A DNA stretch of 64,000 nucleotides. Source: Actimicrobium sp. CCC2.4 (GTDB lineage: Bacteria > Pseudomonadota > Gammaproteobacteria > Burkholderiales > Burkholderiaceae_D). Below, one piece after another: positions 9,784 through 20,185 of the stretch. Numbering within the stretch: the first letter of the stretch is position 1; the number at the start of each line of letters is the position of its first letter. The DNA lies in assembly GCF_034347385.1 (NCBI RefSeq), contig NZ_CP133777.1, positions 3,844,001 through 3,908,000 on the forward strand. The letters are read 5' to 3'. The translations under genes were made by a program, and so were the position numbers. Under the pieces are notes generated by a model, which worked only from the letters and a program-made list of their open reading frames with translations, was not told the origin of the DNA and made no database searches.

Positions 9784-10848
9784 TTATTGAACGATCTGTT
9801 TCAGGTCGCCCTGCTTGTATTTTGTCGCCATTTTTTCGAGTGACAACGGCATGATCTTTGAGGCCTGGCCTTCGCAACCGAAGGACAGGAAACGCGACTT
9901 GGCCACCAGCATTGCGGCTTCGCGGGCAGGTTTCAGGTAATCGCGCGGATCGAATTTGGATGGATTCTCGAACAGGTAGCGACGGATCGCGCCGGTCATC
10001 GCCAGGCGGATATCGGTATCGATATTGATCTTGCGCACGCCGTGCTTGATGCCTTCCTGGATTTCTTCGACCGGCACGCCGTAGGTTTCTTTCATGTCGC
10101 CGCCGAATTCACGGATCTCGGCCAGCAATTCCTGCGGCACCGATGACGAGCCATGCATCACCAGATGCGTGTTCGGGATGCGGGCGTGGATTTCCTTGAT
10201 GCGGTCAATCGCCAGGATGTCGCCGGTCGGCTTGCGTGAAAACTTGTACGCGCCGTGCGAGGTACCGATCGCAATGGCCAGTGCATCGCACTGGGTCAGG
10301 TGGACGAAGTCGGCGGCTTGCGAGACATCGGTGAGCAATTGCTCGCGGGTCATCTTGCCGTCGGCGCCGTGGCCGTCTTCCTTGTCGCCCATCATGGTTT
10401 CGAGCGAACCGAGCACGCCCAGTTCGGCTTCGACCGTCACGCCGATGGCGTGCGAGAACTCGACCACCTTGCGCGAGACTTCGACGTTGTATTCGTAGCT
10501 GGCGACCGACTTGCCGTCTTCATTGAGCGAGCCATCCATCATCACCGACGAGAAGCCGGAGCGGATCGCGGTCATGCAGACCGACGGCGACTGGCCGTGA
10601 TCCTGGTGCATCACGACCGGGATGTGCGGATAGGCTTCGATGGCCGCTTCGATCAGGTGGCGCAGGAAGGGCTCGCCGGCATATTTGCGGGCACCGGCCG
10701 AGGCCTGCATGATGACCGGCGAATTGACTGCATCGGCCGCGCCCATGATGGCGAGGACCTGTTCGAGGTTGTTGACATTGAATGCCGGCAGGCCGTAGCC
10801 ATTTTCAGCAGCGTGGTCGAGCAGTTGACGCATTGAGACGAGTGGCAT
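9784..10848 (-). CDS. fba: Class II fructose-bisphosphate aldolase, Calvin-cycle subtype
   Basis: 354-residue zinc-dependent aldolase. The Zn-ligand histidine motif MHQDHG, the [11 protein letters not shown] segment and the HGSSSVP motif of the second zinc/phosphate site are visible. It cleaves fructose-1,6-bisphosphate to GAP and DHAP and works both ways. The sequence class resembles the CbbA-type aldolases of Proteobacteria; no RuBisCO or other cbb gene is here, so glycolysis/gluconeogenesis is the likely role. It lies between pyk and purC in a glycolysis-purine run. Confidence 0.95.
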   Translation of the reverse strand: MPLVSMRQLLDHAAENGYGLPAFNVNNLEQVLAIMGAADAVNSPVIMQASAGARKYAGEPFLRHLIEAAIEAYPHIPVVMHQDHGQSPSVCMTAIRSGFSSVMMDGSLNEDGKSVASYEYNVEVSRKVVEFSHAIGVTVEAELGVLGSLETMMGDKEDGHGADGKMTREQLLTDVSQAADFVHLTQCDALAIAIGTSHGAYKFSRKPTGDILAIDRIKEIHARIPNTHLVMHGSSSVPQELLAEIREFGGDMKETYGVPVEEIQEGIKHGVRKINIDTDIRLAMTGAIRRYLFENPSKFDPRDYLKPAREAAMLVAKSRFLSFGCEGQASKIMPLSLEKMATKYKQGDLKQIVQ

Positions 10849-10881
10849 GGTGAGACTCCAGAGCTAGTTAAATTTGGTCGT

Positions 10882-12321
10882 TCAGTGCGCGCCGATTTTC
10901 ACGATCCGCAGCGCGTTGGTGCCGCCGGCCTGCCCCATCGGCTCGCCCCAGGTGACGACGATCATGTCATCTTTTGCCACCACGCCTTTGGCCAGCAACA
11001 AATCCTGGACGTTTTTCAGCATGACGTCGGGGTCGGTTAATTTTTCCAGCTCAAAAGGCCGCACGTTGCGGTACAGCGCGGCCTTGCGCTGGGTTGCCAT
11101 GCTAGGCGTCATCGCAAAGATCGGGATATCGATGTTGTGCCGGCTCATCCACAGCGGTGTCGATCCCGATTCGGTCAATGCCACGATTGCTTTTACGCGC
11201 AGATGATACGCGGTGAACAGCGCGCCATACGCAATCGATTGATCGATCCGGCTAAAAGTGAGGTTCATGAAATCGGCGTCGAGCTTGTAGTCTTCGGATT
11301 TTTCGGCTTCGATGCAGATGGCATCCATCGCTTCGACGGTCTCGACCGGATAGCGACCGGAGGCGGTTTCGGCCGAGGTCATCACGGCATCGGTACCATC
11401 AAGCACCGCATTGGCCACGTCCGACACTTCGGCGCGGGTCGGCACCGCATTGACGATCATCGACTCCATCATCTGGGTCGCGGTGATGGCCAGCTTGTTC
11501 GAGGCGCGCGCCATCTTGATCATGCGTTTTTGCAGTGCCGGCACGGCCGCATTGCCGACTTCGACAGCCAGGTCGCCACGCGCCACCATGATGCCATCGG
11601 AGGCGTCGAGGATTTCCTGCAAGACCGGAATCGCTTCGGCGCGCTCGATCTTGGCGATCATCAGCGGCTTGTGGCAATACTGCTCGCCGGCGATGTTGGC
11701 CAGCTGGCGCGCCATCATCATGTCGGTCGCGCTTTTCGGAAACGATACCGCCACGTAATCGGCCTGGATGCTCATCGCCGTCTTGATGTCTTCCATGTCC
11801 TTGCCGGTCAGTGCCGGCGCCGACAGTCCGCCGCCCTGCCGGTTGATGCCCTTGTTGTTGGACAGTTCGCCACCGATACGCACCGTGGTGTGAATCGCGC
11901 TACCGACGATTTTGTCGACGATCAGTACGATCAGTCCATCGTTGAGCAACAGCACATCATTGGCGCGCAAGTCGCGCGGCAGCTCGCGGTAATCGAGTCC
12001 CACCACATCCTGATTGCCCAGCTGGCAAGCGGCGTCGAGCGTAAAGCTGGCCCCTTTGACCAGCTCGATCTTGCCGTGTTCGAACTTGCCGACGCGGATT
12101 TTCGGGCCTTGCAGATCGGCCATGATGGCGATCTCGACACCGCAATCGGCCGCTGCCTGGCGCACCAGCGCGGCCCGGTCGATGTGGTCCTGCGCCTTGC
12201 CGTGCGAAAAATTGAGCCGCACTACGTTCACGCCGGCGCGAATCATGCGCGTCAGGGTATCGAGGTCACTGGAGGCGGGACCGATGGTGGCAACGATTTT
12301 AGTAGCGCGGGACAAGGACAT
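10882..12321 (-). CDS. pyk: Pyruvate kinase
   Basis: 479 residues. The start TKIVATIGPAS, the substrate/Mg motif IMVARGDLAVEVG (around 240) and the ATQMMESM motif are diagnostic. The C-terminal allosteric domain (about 345-479) is intact. It catalyses PEP + ADP to pyruvate + ATP. It sits between pgk (45 bp upstream) and fba (33 bp downstream), probably in one transcript. Confidence 0.96.
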   Translation of the reverse strand: MSLSRATKIVATIGPASSDLDTLTRMIRAGVNVVRLNFSHGKAQDHIDRAALVRQAAADCGVEIAIMADLQGPKIRVGKFEHGKIELVKGASFTLDAACQLGNQDVVGLDYRELPRDLRANDVLLLNDGLIVLIVDKIVGSAIHTTVRIGGELSNNKGINRQGGGLSAPALTGKDMEDIKTAMSIQADYVAVSFPKSATDMMMARQLANIAGEQYCHKPLMIAKIERAEAIPVLQEILDASDGIMVARGDLAVEVGNAAVPALQKRMIKMARASNKLAITATQMMESMIVNAVPTRAEVSDVANAVLDGTDAVMTSAETASGRYPVETVEAMDAICIEAEKSEDYKLDADFMNLTFSRIDQSIAYGALFTAYHLRVKAIVALTESGSTPLWMSRHNIDIPIFAMTPSMATQRKAALYRNVRPFELEKLTDPDVMLKNVQDLLLAKGVVAKDDMIVVTWGEPMGQAGGTNALRIVKIGAH

Positions 12322-12366
12322 AGGGGAACCCTTTCGAAGGCGTATCTGCTGGTTGATGTGCGGTGC

Positions 12367-13560
12367 TTATTGACTGAAACGTTGTTGAAGAATCGCGACG
12401 GCCGGCAAGGTCCGGCCTTCGAGGAATTCCAGGAAAGCGCCACCACCGGTCGAGATGTAATCAATGCGATCGGCGATGTCGTACCTGGCAATGGCAGCTA
12501 GCGTATCACCGCCGCCGGCAATCGAGAACGCCTTGGCGTCGGCAATCGCCAGCGCCAGTGTTTTGGTGCCATGGCCGAACTGTTCGAACTCGAACACGCC
12601 GACCGGACCATTCCACACCACGGTGCCGGCTTGCGCAATCTGGCCGGCCAGCAGCGCGGCAGTTTGCGGACCGATGTCGAGGATCAGGTCATCGTCTTCG
12701 ACGTCGGCCACGGCCTTGACGGTGGCGACCGCATCGGCAGCAAACTGCTTGGCGCAGACCACGTCGGTCGGGATAGGCACCGACGCGCCGCGTGCACTCA
12801 TCATCGCCATGATCTCGCGGGCTTCATTGACGAGATCGGCTTCGGCCAGCGACTTGCCGATCTTCAGGCCGGCCGCCAGCATGAAGGTGTTGGCGATGCC
12901 GCCGCCGACGATCAGGTGGTCGACCTTGGACGCCAGGGCTTTCAGGATGGTGAGTTTGGACGAGACCTTGGAACCGGCCACAATCGCCAGCAATGGCCGG
13001 GCCGGCGCATTGAGCGCCTTGCCGAGCGCATCGAGTTCGGCCGCCAGCAAAGGACCGGCGCAGGCGACCGGCACAAATTGCGCGATACCGTAGGTGGTGG
13101 CTTCGGCGCGGTGGGCGGTGCCGAACGCATCATTGACGTAGATGTCGCATAGCGCGGCCATCTTTTTTGCCAGTTCGGGATCGTTCTTTTTTTCGCCACG
13201 ATTGACGCGGCAGTTTTCCAGCAACACGATCTGGCCCGGCGAGACTTCGACGCCATCGACCCAGTTATGGACCAGCGTGACGGTTTGATCGAGCAGTGCC
13301 GACAGGCGCGTGGCAACAGGTGCGAGGGAATCGGATTGCTTGAATTCGCCTTCGACCGGGCGACCCAGATGCGAGGTCACCATCACGGCAGCGCCGGCGT
13401 CCAGCGCCTGGCGAATCGCCGGAATCGAGGCGCGGATGCGGGTGTCTTCGGTAATATTACCGTCGGCATCTTGCGGCACGTTCAGGTCGGCGCGGATGAA
13501 GACGCGTTTGCCGCGCAATTGGTTGGCGGCGATCAGGTCGCTCAGTCGGTTGAATTGCAT
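12367..13560 (-). CDS. pgk: Phosphoglycerate kinase
   Basis: 397 residues from ATG 13560 (MQFNRLSDL); a longer frame to 13599 adds 13 residues unlike the family. The N-terminal substrate-binding motif [13 protein letters not shown], the TSHLGRP motif, and the C-terminal GGGDT nucleotide-binding loop are present. It interconverts 1,3-bisphosphoglycerate and 3-phosphoglycerate with ATP formation. It is the first gene of the minus-strand run pgk-pyk-fba-purC-purE-purK-sua5. Confidence 0.95.
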   Translation of the reverse strand: MQFNRLSDLIAANQLRGKRVFIRADLNVPQDADGNITEDTRIRASIPAIRQALDAGAAVMVTSHLGRPVEGEFKQSDSLAPVATRLSALLDQTVTLVHNWVDGVEVSPGQIVLLENCRVNRGEKKNDPELAKKMAALCDIYVNDAFGTAHRAEATTYGIAQFVPVACAGPLLAAELDALGKALNAPARPLLAIVAGSKVSSKLTILKALASKVDHLIVGGGIANTFMLAAGLKIGKSLAEADLVNEAREIMAMMSARGASVPIPTDVVCAKQFAADAVATVKAVADVEDDDLILDIGPQTAALLAGQIAQAGTVVWNGPVGVFEFEQFGHGTKTLALAIADAKAFSIAGGGDTLAAIARYDIADRIDYISTGGGAFLEFLEGRTLPAVAILQQRFSQ

Positions 13561-13641
13561 AGTCAAAAATCCCGAAACCCAGGTTGGAAGAGGCCGCATT
13601 TTACCTCAGCACCCGGGCATACCTGCCGTTTTTGCAACTCG

Positions 13642-13965
13642 TTACTGAACCAGCCGCAGTACCGTGTACAACGCCATGCCGATAATGATCGTGCCCAGCA
13701 AATGTTTGGTGACCAGGAAAAAACCCACCGCACCGAGACCGGCCAGCAGGCGCGGATTGGTCCAGTGCAAATCGAGCGTGCCACCAACCAGCACCAGGTC
13801 GGGCGCGACGATGGCGGCCATCGCGGCGGCCGGTGCATAGCGCAGCGCGTGCTGGACTTTTTCCGGCAATTTGACGGCATGGCCGAGCAGGAAAAAAGAA
13901 CAGCGCGTCAGCACGGTGGCCAGCATCAGCAGGCCGATCGTGATCCAGATTTCGGTCGTCGTCAT
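13642..13965 (-). CDS. azlD: AzlD-family small subunit of branched-chain amino acid exporter
   Basis: 107 residues with three to four hydrophobic segments and the family pattern TRCSFFLLGHAVKLPEKVQHALRY (shown here only as a family landmark in residues 20-43) followed by AAMAAIVAPDLV. AzlD partners AzlC as the two-component LIV-E exporter. It overlaps azlC by 4 bp, which supports equimolar, coupled synthesis of the two subunits. Confidence 0.9.
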   Translation of the reverse strand: MTTTEIWITIGLLMLATVLTRCSFFLLGHAVKLPEKVQHALRYAPAAAMAAIVAPDLVLVGGTLDLHWTNPRLLAGLGAVGFFLVTKHLLGTIIIGMALYTVLRLVQ

Positions 13966-14717
13966 GGCGTCTTGCGCGGCAGGTGCCGCTCCATCAGGTA
14001 ATCAATCAGCATCGCCACCGTCATCCCGACCACGACTGCGACCAGCAAACCCAGCCGGTACGGCAACTGCGCCGCCGCGATCGCCACCGTGCCGGCGACC
14101 AGCACGCCACCCAGCGCTGCGAGGTTGATGGTCAGCGGAATCATCACCGCCAGCAAGGCCAGCGTGCCGGCGAAGCCGATGCCCCAGCTCTCCGGAATCT
14201 GGCTGGCCAGCAGGATGCCGGCTACCGCGCCGCTCTGCCAGGCACACCAGTTCGGGTAGCAGATACCGGTGAAATACCCGACCTTGCCGGCCGGCTGATG
14301 CAGGGTTTCGGCAGGAAAACGGCGCGGAAAAAATCCCATCGTGATATCGGCATTGAAGTAGCCATACCAGAGCCGCTGTTTCCAGCGCAGATGCGCAAAA
14401 TGCGGCCCGATCGCCGCCGCAAAAATCACGAAGCGCAAGTTCACCACCAGCGCCGTCACGAACACCACCCACTCCGGCGCGTTGGCGGCAATCAGCGGCA
14501 GCGCCGCCAGCTGCGCCGAACCGGCAAACACGAAGAACGACATTCCCAGCGCCTGCCAGATCGTCAAGCCCGACTTGACCATCGCCATCCCCGACACCAG
14601 GCCCCAGGCAAAAATGCCCGGCATGGTGGCGGCGCTGACCTTGAAGGCAGCAGCGTAAGCACGTTTTTCGATGATGGCGGGAGATGGGTGGCCGGACGCG
14701 GTTTCGGAATTGAGCAT
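13962..14717 (-). CDS. azlC: AzlC-family large subunit of branched-chain amino acid exporter
   Basis: 251 residues with about 7-8 membrane segments and the AzlC motifs GMAMVKSGLTIWQALGMS and AGSAQLAALPL. AzlC/BrnF proteins export branched-chain or related amino acids together with AzlD. A hydrophilic N-terminus of about 20 residues precedes the first membrane segment. The two-gene operon is separate from pgk. No adjacent Lrp-type regulator is seen. Confidence 0.92.
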   Translation of the reverse strand: MLNSETASGHPSPAIIEKRAYAAAFKVSAATMPGIFAWGLVSGMAMVKSGLTIWQALGMSFFVFAGSAQLAALPLIAANAPEWVVFVTALVVNLRFVIFAAAIGPHFAHLRWKQRLWYGYFNADITMGFFPRRFPAETLHQPAGKVGYFTGICYPNWCAWQSGAVAGILLASQIPESWGIGFAGTLALLAVMIPLTINLAALGGVLVAGTVAIAAAQLPYRLGLLVAVVVGMTVAMLIDYLMERHLPRKTP

Positions 14718-14938
14718 GGCTTTGAATCAATGATTGAGGGCACATAGTACAGAGGAAGTTTTGGGCACCCCGAACTGATCATGGTTGGCAGTGGCCAATG
14801 CGTGTGCGTCAGGCTGGCTTGGCTAGCCCGCACACAGCTAACGGTTAGAATGCGATGGCCAAAAATACCGGGCTGATTGCTGCCGGCGAGGGTCCGCCCG
14901 GAACGGGTACTACCAGAAATCAACAGGAACTTCGCGTC

Positions 14939-17458
14939 ATGCGCCTCCAGATTCAACAGTTCAGAATTACGCTGGCAAGTGCCATCGGCACCCCGCTGTT
15001 TTTGCTTGCCCTGCTGCTATCGACGCCAGGCTTCGGGCAGGACGTGGTCGCGCCCCCGCCGGCACCGGCGGCGATTGTCGACAATGCGCGCAAGGAAATG
15101 GATCTGGTTCAGTCCGCCTTGTCCAAAGAAGTCGACAGTGCCCAGTTACAGGAAGCGCGGCAACGCGCGCTGGCAACACAGGCGCAGCTGGAAGTCGCCG
15201 CCGAGGCCATCTCGACACAGCTTGCGCAAGTGCAGGCACGGCTGGCCGAACTTGGCACGCCTGCTGCAGGAACAAAGGAAGCACCGGATATTGCCTCGCA
15301 GCGTGCCGAACTGGTGCGATCTCAAACGGCGCTGGATTCCCAGGTCAAGCTGGCCGGCCTGCTGGCCGTCGAGGCAGAGCAGGCGGTAACGACCATCGCT
15401 ACGCGCCGGCGCACCCAGTTCAGTGCGCATCTGTTCGAGCGCACCGACTCGCCGCTGAGTACCGCGTTCTGGAGCAATGTGGGATCGGATGCGCCGGCCG
15501 ACATTAGCCGGGTGCGCCAGCTCGGGTCGACGATACTGGCCAGGATGTCCACGGTCGCTAAAAGCGTCTGGCTGTTGACCTTTCTGGCATGCGCCGTCCT
15601 GGTCGTGGCGAGTGGCCCCGGCGGACGCGTCCTGCTGCGCATCATCTCGACGCGCATTCCTGCCGGACGTCTGCGCCGCTCTCTGTATGCATTAGGCGTG
15701 GTCGGGGTCTGGACCGTGGTCCCCGGCGTCGCCGCCCATGTGCTGTTTACTGTCCTGACAAGCGGTGCATCGGGGGTACCGATTTCGGATGAACTGCGCG
15801 CCCTGCTGGGCGGCTTGGACGCCATCGTGTGGTTTGGCGGCTTTTGCGTCGGCCTCGGCGTGGCCCTCCTGATGCCGGCAAAACCGACCTGGCGGCTACT
15901 GCCGATTGCCGACCGGACCGCCTGGCGGCTGCGCTGGTTCCCGCTGGCGTTTGCCATCACGATGGTAGTCGAAGGCATCTCGACCCGGCTCTCGGTGGCC
16001 GCCGAATTGAGTCTCACCGCGACAGTGATCCTCAAAGGCCTGGCTGCGCTGACGCATTCCTTACTGATCGTGGCGGCGCTGGTGCAATTCCGGCGCACGG
16101 CGCTCGATAGCGCAAGCCCCGATCACCCTTCGGAAAGTGATCCCGCTGCAACCGTCGAGACCACCCCGGTCGTCCTCGCGATCCCTTTGTGGCTGCAGTC
16201 GCTGCGCTCGTTCACCTTGCTGATCCTGTTGCTGACCTTGTTCGGTTTTATCGCCGGCTACATCGCGATGGCCAGCTTTCTGCTCAATCAGCTGAGCTGG
16301 ATTTTTATCGTGGCGAGTGCCGCCTACCTGCTGACCATCGTCACCGACGACCTGTTCATGACCTTGCTCGCGCCCAAGGTCCAGCCACCCGAACAGCTGG
16401 ACAAGACCACGCCAGGCCAGACCGCCACCGCCGCCCCGCCGCCCCGGACACTGGAGCTGACCGCGGTCTTGCTGTCCGGCGCCAGTCGCATTCTGATCAC
16501 GCTGCTCGCGCTGGTGCTGCTGGTGGCGCCGTTTGGCGAGAGCCCTCTCGAACTGCTGCACCGGGCCAGCAACGTCAACGAAGGGCTGTCGATCGGCGAG
16601 ATCAGCATCCGGCCAGCGACGGTGTTCCAGGGACTGCTCGTGCTGTGCATCGGCCTGTTTCTGGTGCGTATGCTCAAGCGGTGGATAGGCAGCCGCCTGA
16701 TGCCGACGACGCGGCTCGATGACGGCATGCGCATGTCGCTGACGACGCTGTCCGGCTATCTGGGCGTGATCCTGGTCATCGCCCTGTCGATGTCGGCAGT
16801 CGGGGTCGGCCTGGAGCGCGTGGCATGGGTGGCCAGCGCCCTGTCGGTCGGTATCGGCTTCGGCCTGCAGGGCGTGGTCCAGAACTTTGTCTCCGGCCTG
16901 ATCCTGCTGGCCGAGCGTCCCGTCAAAGTGGGCGACTGGGTGTCCTTGTCCGGCGTCGAAGGCGACATCCGCCGGATCAACGTGCGGGCCACCGAGATTC
17001 AGATGGCTGACCGGTCTACCGTCATCGTGCCCAACTCCGAGTTCATCACGAAGATTGTCCGCAATGTGACCTACACCAATCCGATCGGCATGGTGCAAAT
17101 CAAGTTGCCGATGCCGCTGGACACGGACACCCTCAAGGCAAGAGCGGTCATCCTGGAAGCCTTCGACAATCATGCCGGCGTGCTCGCCTCGCCGGCCGCG
17201 AGCGTGCAACTTGACGGCATCGACGGGCTGCGCCTGGTCTTCAACGCCTGCGGTTACGTCAGCTCGCCGCGCGCCTCGTATGGGGTCAAGAGCGATTTGC
17301 TGTTCGATATTCTCACGCGCCTGAAGGAAGCCGGGCTGAGCCTGTCCTTGCCACCGACTATCGTCATGTCGAACAGCACGGAGGTGCCCGCTGTGCCGTC
17401 TGCAGTGCGCCTGAACAATCCGGAAACGGACATCGATAATCGAAAAAAAACGAGTTGA
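14939..17458 (+). CDS. DUF3772 domain-containing MscS-family mechanosensitive channel
   Basis: 839 residues from ATG 14939, chosen because it has an AGGAA ribosome binding site and begins a signal peptide (cleavage after GFGQ, about residue 32); a longer frame from 14855 adds 28 residues without signal character. The periplasmic N-terminal part (about 35-180) is coiled-coil, DUF3772-like. Then come about ten membrane segments, and the MscS pore/beta domain lies near 610-740 with GIGFGLQGVVQNFVSG and the ERPVKVGDWV motif. A C-terminal cytosolic vestibule domain ends the protein. It probably gates under turgor change, like the large KefA/YbdG-type MscS homologues. It stands alone. Confidence 0.9.
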   Translation: MRLQIQQFRITLASAIGTPLFLLALLLSTPGFGQDVVAPPPAPAAIVDNARKEMDLVQSALSKEVDSAQLQEARQRALATQAQLEVAAEAISTQLAQVQARLAELGTPAAGTKEAPDIASQRAELVRSQTALDSQVKLAGLLAVEAEQAVTTIATRRRTQFSAHLFERTDSPLSTAFWSNVGSDAPADISRVRQLGSTILARMSTVAKSVWLLTFLACAVLVVASGPGGRVLLRIISTRIPAGRLRRSLYALGVVGVWTVVPGVAAHVLFTVLTSGASGVPISDELRALLGGLDAIVWFGGFCVGLGVALLMPAKPTWRLLPIADRTAWRLRWFPLAFAITMVVEGISTRLSVAAELSLTATVILKGLAALTHSLLIVAALVQFRRTALDSASPDHPSESDPAATVETTPVVLAIPLWLQSLRSFTLLILLLTLFGFIAGYIAMASFLLNQLSWIFIVASAAYLLTIVTDDLFMTLLAPKVQPPEQLDKTTPGQTATAAPPPRTLELTAVLLSGASRILITLLALVLLVAPFGESPLELLHRASNVNEGLSIGEISIRPATVFQGLLVLCIGLFLVRMLKRWIGSRLMPTTRLDDGMRMSLTTLSGYLGVILVIALSMSAVGVGLERVAWVASALSVGIGFGLQGVVQNFVSGLILLAERPVKVGDWVSLSGVEGDIRRINVRATEIQMADRSTVIVPNSEFITKIVRNVTYTNPIGMVQIKLPMPLDTDTLKARAVILEAFDNHAGVLASPAASVQLDGIDGLRLVFNACGYVSSPRASYGVKSDLLFDILTRLKEAGLSLSLPPTIVMSNSTEVPAVPSAVRLNNPETDIDNRKKTS

Positions 17459-17624
17459 ACGACGCCGTCGCAACCCCGACAGCAATCACCCTCTGCCGAT
17501 TACCGGATCGGTCCTGCGTTACCGCCCCACCTGAAAACATTTCATCCGACCCCGCAAGCATTTGAAACGCAGCCTTCTTCGCGATCCGTTAAGATGCAGG
17601 CCTGCCATCCCACTGGAACCGATC

Positions 17625-19112
17625 ATGAATGCCGTCGCCGATCTCCCCTACACCGTTACCCGCCAACGTGATGTCGTCGACGCCTTGCGTCGTTTGTTAC
17701 CCGAACGCTGCGTGCTATTCAATGACGAGGACGTCCGTCCCTACGAATGTGATGGCCTGGCTGCCTACCGGCAAATGCCGATGGTGGTCGCGCTGCCGGA
17801 GTCCGAGGCGCAACTGGTGCAGATCCTGCAATTGTGTCGTGACATGAAGCTGCCTATCGTGCCGCGCGGTGCCGGTACCGGCCTGTCCGGTGGTGCCACG
17901 CCGATTGCCGACGGGCTGGTGCTGTCGACGGCCAAGCTCAATCGCATCATCAAGGTCGATCCGGTGTCCCGCACGGCAGTGGTCCAGCCGGGCGTGCGCA
18001 ACCTGGCGATTTCGGATGCCGCTGCTCCGCATAATTTGTATTACGCACCGGACCCGTCGTCGCAGATCGCCTGCTCCATCGGCGGCAACGTGGCCGAAAA
18101 CTCCGGCGGCGTGCACTGCCTCAAATATGGGTTGACCGTGCATAACGTGATGCGCGTGCGCATCGTCACCATCGATGGCGATATCGTCGAACTCGGCAAT
18201 AGCGCGCTCGATGCACCGGGCCTCGATCTGCTGGCCGTCTTCATCGGCTCCGAAGGGATGCTCGGCATCGTCACCGAAGTGACCGTGCGACTGATCCCGA
18301 AACCGCAGCAAGCCTGCGTGATCATGGCGTCGTTCGATGATGTCGTTAAAGGCGGCAACGCGGTCGCCGATGTGATCGGTGCCGGCATCATTCCGGCCGG
18401 GCTGGAAATGATGGACCGCACCAGTTCGCGCATGGTCGAGCCCTTCGTCAAGGCCGGCTACGATATCGACGCCGCCGCAATCCTGCTGTGCGAATCCGAT
18501 GGCACACCCGAAGAAGTCAGCGAAGAAATCGCCCGCATGACGGCGATCCTGACGGCCAGCGGTGCCACCAAAATTTCCGTGTCGGGTTCGGACGAAGAGC
18601 GCATGCGCTTCTGGTCCGGCCGCAAGAATGCGTTCCCGGCTGCCGGCCGCATCTCGCCCGATTACTACTGCATGGACGGCACCATCCCGCGCAAGCGGCT
18701 GGCCGACGTGCTGCTGCGCATCGGCGAAATGGAAGTCAAATACGGCCTGCGCTGCGCCAATGTCTTCCATGCCGGTGACGGCAACCTGCACCCGCTGATC
18801 CTGTTCGATGCCAACAAGCCCGGCGAATTTCATCAGGCCGAAGCCTTCGGTGCCGAGATCCTCGAGCTGTGCGTCGAAGTCGGCGGCACCATCACCGGCG
18901 AACACGGCGTCGGCATCGAGAAAATCAATTCGATGTGCGTGCAGTATTCGCCGCAGGAGCGCGAGGCATTCTTCGCGGTCAAGCGCGCCTTCGACACCGC
19001 CTTCCTGCTCAACCCGGACAAAGCCATTCCTTCGCTGCACCGCTGCGCCGAATACGGAAAAATGCACGTGCAACGCGGTCAGCTGAAGTTTCCGGATCTG
19101 CCCCGTTTTTGA
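17625..19112 (+). CDS. glcD: Glycolate oxidase FAD-binding subunit GlcD
   Basis: 495 residues from ATG 17625 (a longer frame from 17562 lacks family similarity). The FAD-binding PCMH domain contains VPRGAGTGLSGG near residue 85 and the IGGNVAENSGGVHCLKYG region; the FAD-linked oxidase C-terminal domain contains the NVFHAGDGNLHP motif and GTITGEHGVG. It oxidises glycolate to glyoxylate as part of the membrane-associated GlcDEF complex. Tight glcD-glcE-glcF order (5 and 3 bp gaps) supports an operon. No glcG, glcB or GlcC-type regulator is adjacent. Confidence 0.94.
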   Translation: MNAVADLPYTVTRQRDVVDALRRLLPERCVLFNDEDVRPYECDGLAAYRQMPMVVALPESEAQLVQILQLCRDMKLPIVPRGAGTGLSGGATPIADGLVLSTAKLNRIIKVDPVSRTAVVQPGVRNLAISDAAAPHNLYYAPDPSSQIACSIGGNVAENSGGVHCLKYGLTVHNVMRVRIVTIDGDIVELGNSALDAPGLDLLAVFIGSEGMLGIVTEVTVRLIPKPQQACVIMASFDDVVKGGNAVADVIGAGIIPAGLEMMDRTSSRMVEPFVKAGYDIDAAAILLCESDGTPEEVSEEIARMTAILTASGATKISVSGSDEERMRFWSGRKNAFPAAGRISPDYYCMDGTIPRKRLADVLLRIGEMEVKYGLRCANVFHAGDGNLHPLILFDANKPGEFHQAEAFGAEILELCVEVGGTITGEHGVGIEKINSMCVQYSPQEREAFFAVKRAFDTAFLLNPDKAIPSLHRCAEYGKMHVQRGQLKFPDLPRF

Positions 19113-19117
19113 AAGAC

Positions 19118-20182
19118 ATGATGAATCAGGTACTAGACCAATTTCGCCAGCGCGTGCTCGATGCCAGCGCACAGGGCACGCCATTGCAACTGCGCGGCGG
19201 CGGCACCAAGGACTGGTACGGCCAGGCGCCGCACGGTGCGCGGCTTGACACCCGCGCCTACACCGGGATCATCGATTACGATCCGACCGAACTGGTTATC
19301 ACGGCGCGCTGCGGCACGCCCTTGGCCGAGATCGAAGCCGCGCTCGACCAGAAGAACCAGATGCTGGCCTTCGAGCCGCCGTATTACGGTGATGGCGCAA
19401 CCCTCGGTGGCGTAGTTGCCAGCGGCTTGTCCGGCCCGCGTCGTGCGGCCGCCGGCGCGGTGCGCGATTTCATGCTCGGCGCGGTGCTGATGGATGGCCA
19501 TGGCGAAGTGCTGCATTTTGGCGGACAGGTGATGAAGAACGTCGCCGGTTACGATGTCTCGCGCTTGTTGGCCGGTTCGCTCGGCACACTCGGACTGCTG
19601 CTCGAACTATCGGTCAAGGTTCTGCCGAAGCCGTATGCCGAAACCACGCGCCAGCTGGCAATGACGCATGCGCAAGCGATCGAGCAGCTCAATGCCTGGG
19701 GCGGTCAGCCGCTGCCGATTTCGGCCAGTGCCTGGTGCGATGGCCAGCTGATGGTGCGCTTATCAGGTGCGCGTGCCGCCGTCGCTGCCGCTGAAATCCG
19801 CATCGGTGGTGACGTCGTCGACGATGCCACCCGCCTGTGGCGCGACCTGCGCGAACAGGGCAATACCTTTTTTGCCGATGAACACCATGCGCTGTGGCGC
19901 CTGTCGGTGCCATCGGTGACGCCACCGATCGACTTGCCGGGTGCGCAGCTGATCGAATGGGGTGGCGCGCAGCGCTGGCTGCAAACCCGTGCACCTGCTG
20001 CCGATATCCGTGCTGCGGCCAGCAAGGCCGGCGGTCACGCCACGCTGTACGGTGGTGATGACAAAGCCGTTGGCGTCTTTCATCCGCTGGCTCCTGCTGT
20101 TGCAGCGATCCATCGCCGCCTGAAAACCTCGTTCGACCCTGCCGGTATTTTCAATCCGGGCCGTCTGTATCCGGAGCTCTGA
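19118..20182 (+). CDS. glcE: Glycolate oxidase FAD-binding subunit GlcE
   Basis: 354 residues; two consecutive ATG codons (19118 and 19121) make the exact start ambiguous. The single PCMH FAD-binding domain has LRGGGTKDWYG near residue 25 and GATLGGVVASGLSGPRR. GlcE is the second flavin subunit of glycolate oxidase and is always shorter than GlcD. The frame runs upstream into glcD coding sequence, but only the part after 19118 matches the family. Confidence 0.93.
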   Translation: MMNQVLDQFRQRVLDASAQGTPLQLRGGGTKDWYGQAPHGARLDTRAYTGIIDYDPTELVITARCGTPLAEIEAALDQKNQMLAFEPPYYGDGATLGGVVASGLSGPRRAAAGAVRDFMLGAVLMDGHGEVLHFGGQVMKNVAGYDVSRLLAGSLGTLGLLLELSVKVLPKPYAETTRQLAMTHAQAIEQLNAWGGQPLPISASAWCDGQLMVRLSGARAAVAAAEIRIGGDVVDDATRLWRDLREQGNTFFADEHHALWRLSVPSVTPPIDLPGAQLIEWGGAQRWLQTRAPAADIRAAASKAGGHATLYGGDDKAVGVFHPLAPAVAAIHRRLKTSFDPAGIFNPGRLYPEL

Positions 20183-20185
20183 TTC

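Noticed and set aside
16061-17485. 474-residue minus-strand frame opposite the mscS-like gene, and similar long mirror frames opposite pyk and glcD.
   Set aside because: His/Asp/Gln/Arg-rich antisense frames with no family pattern; usual in GC-rich coding DNA.
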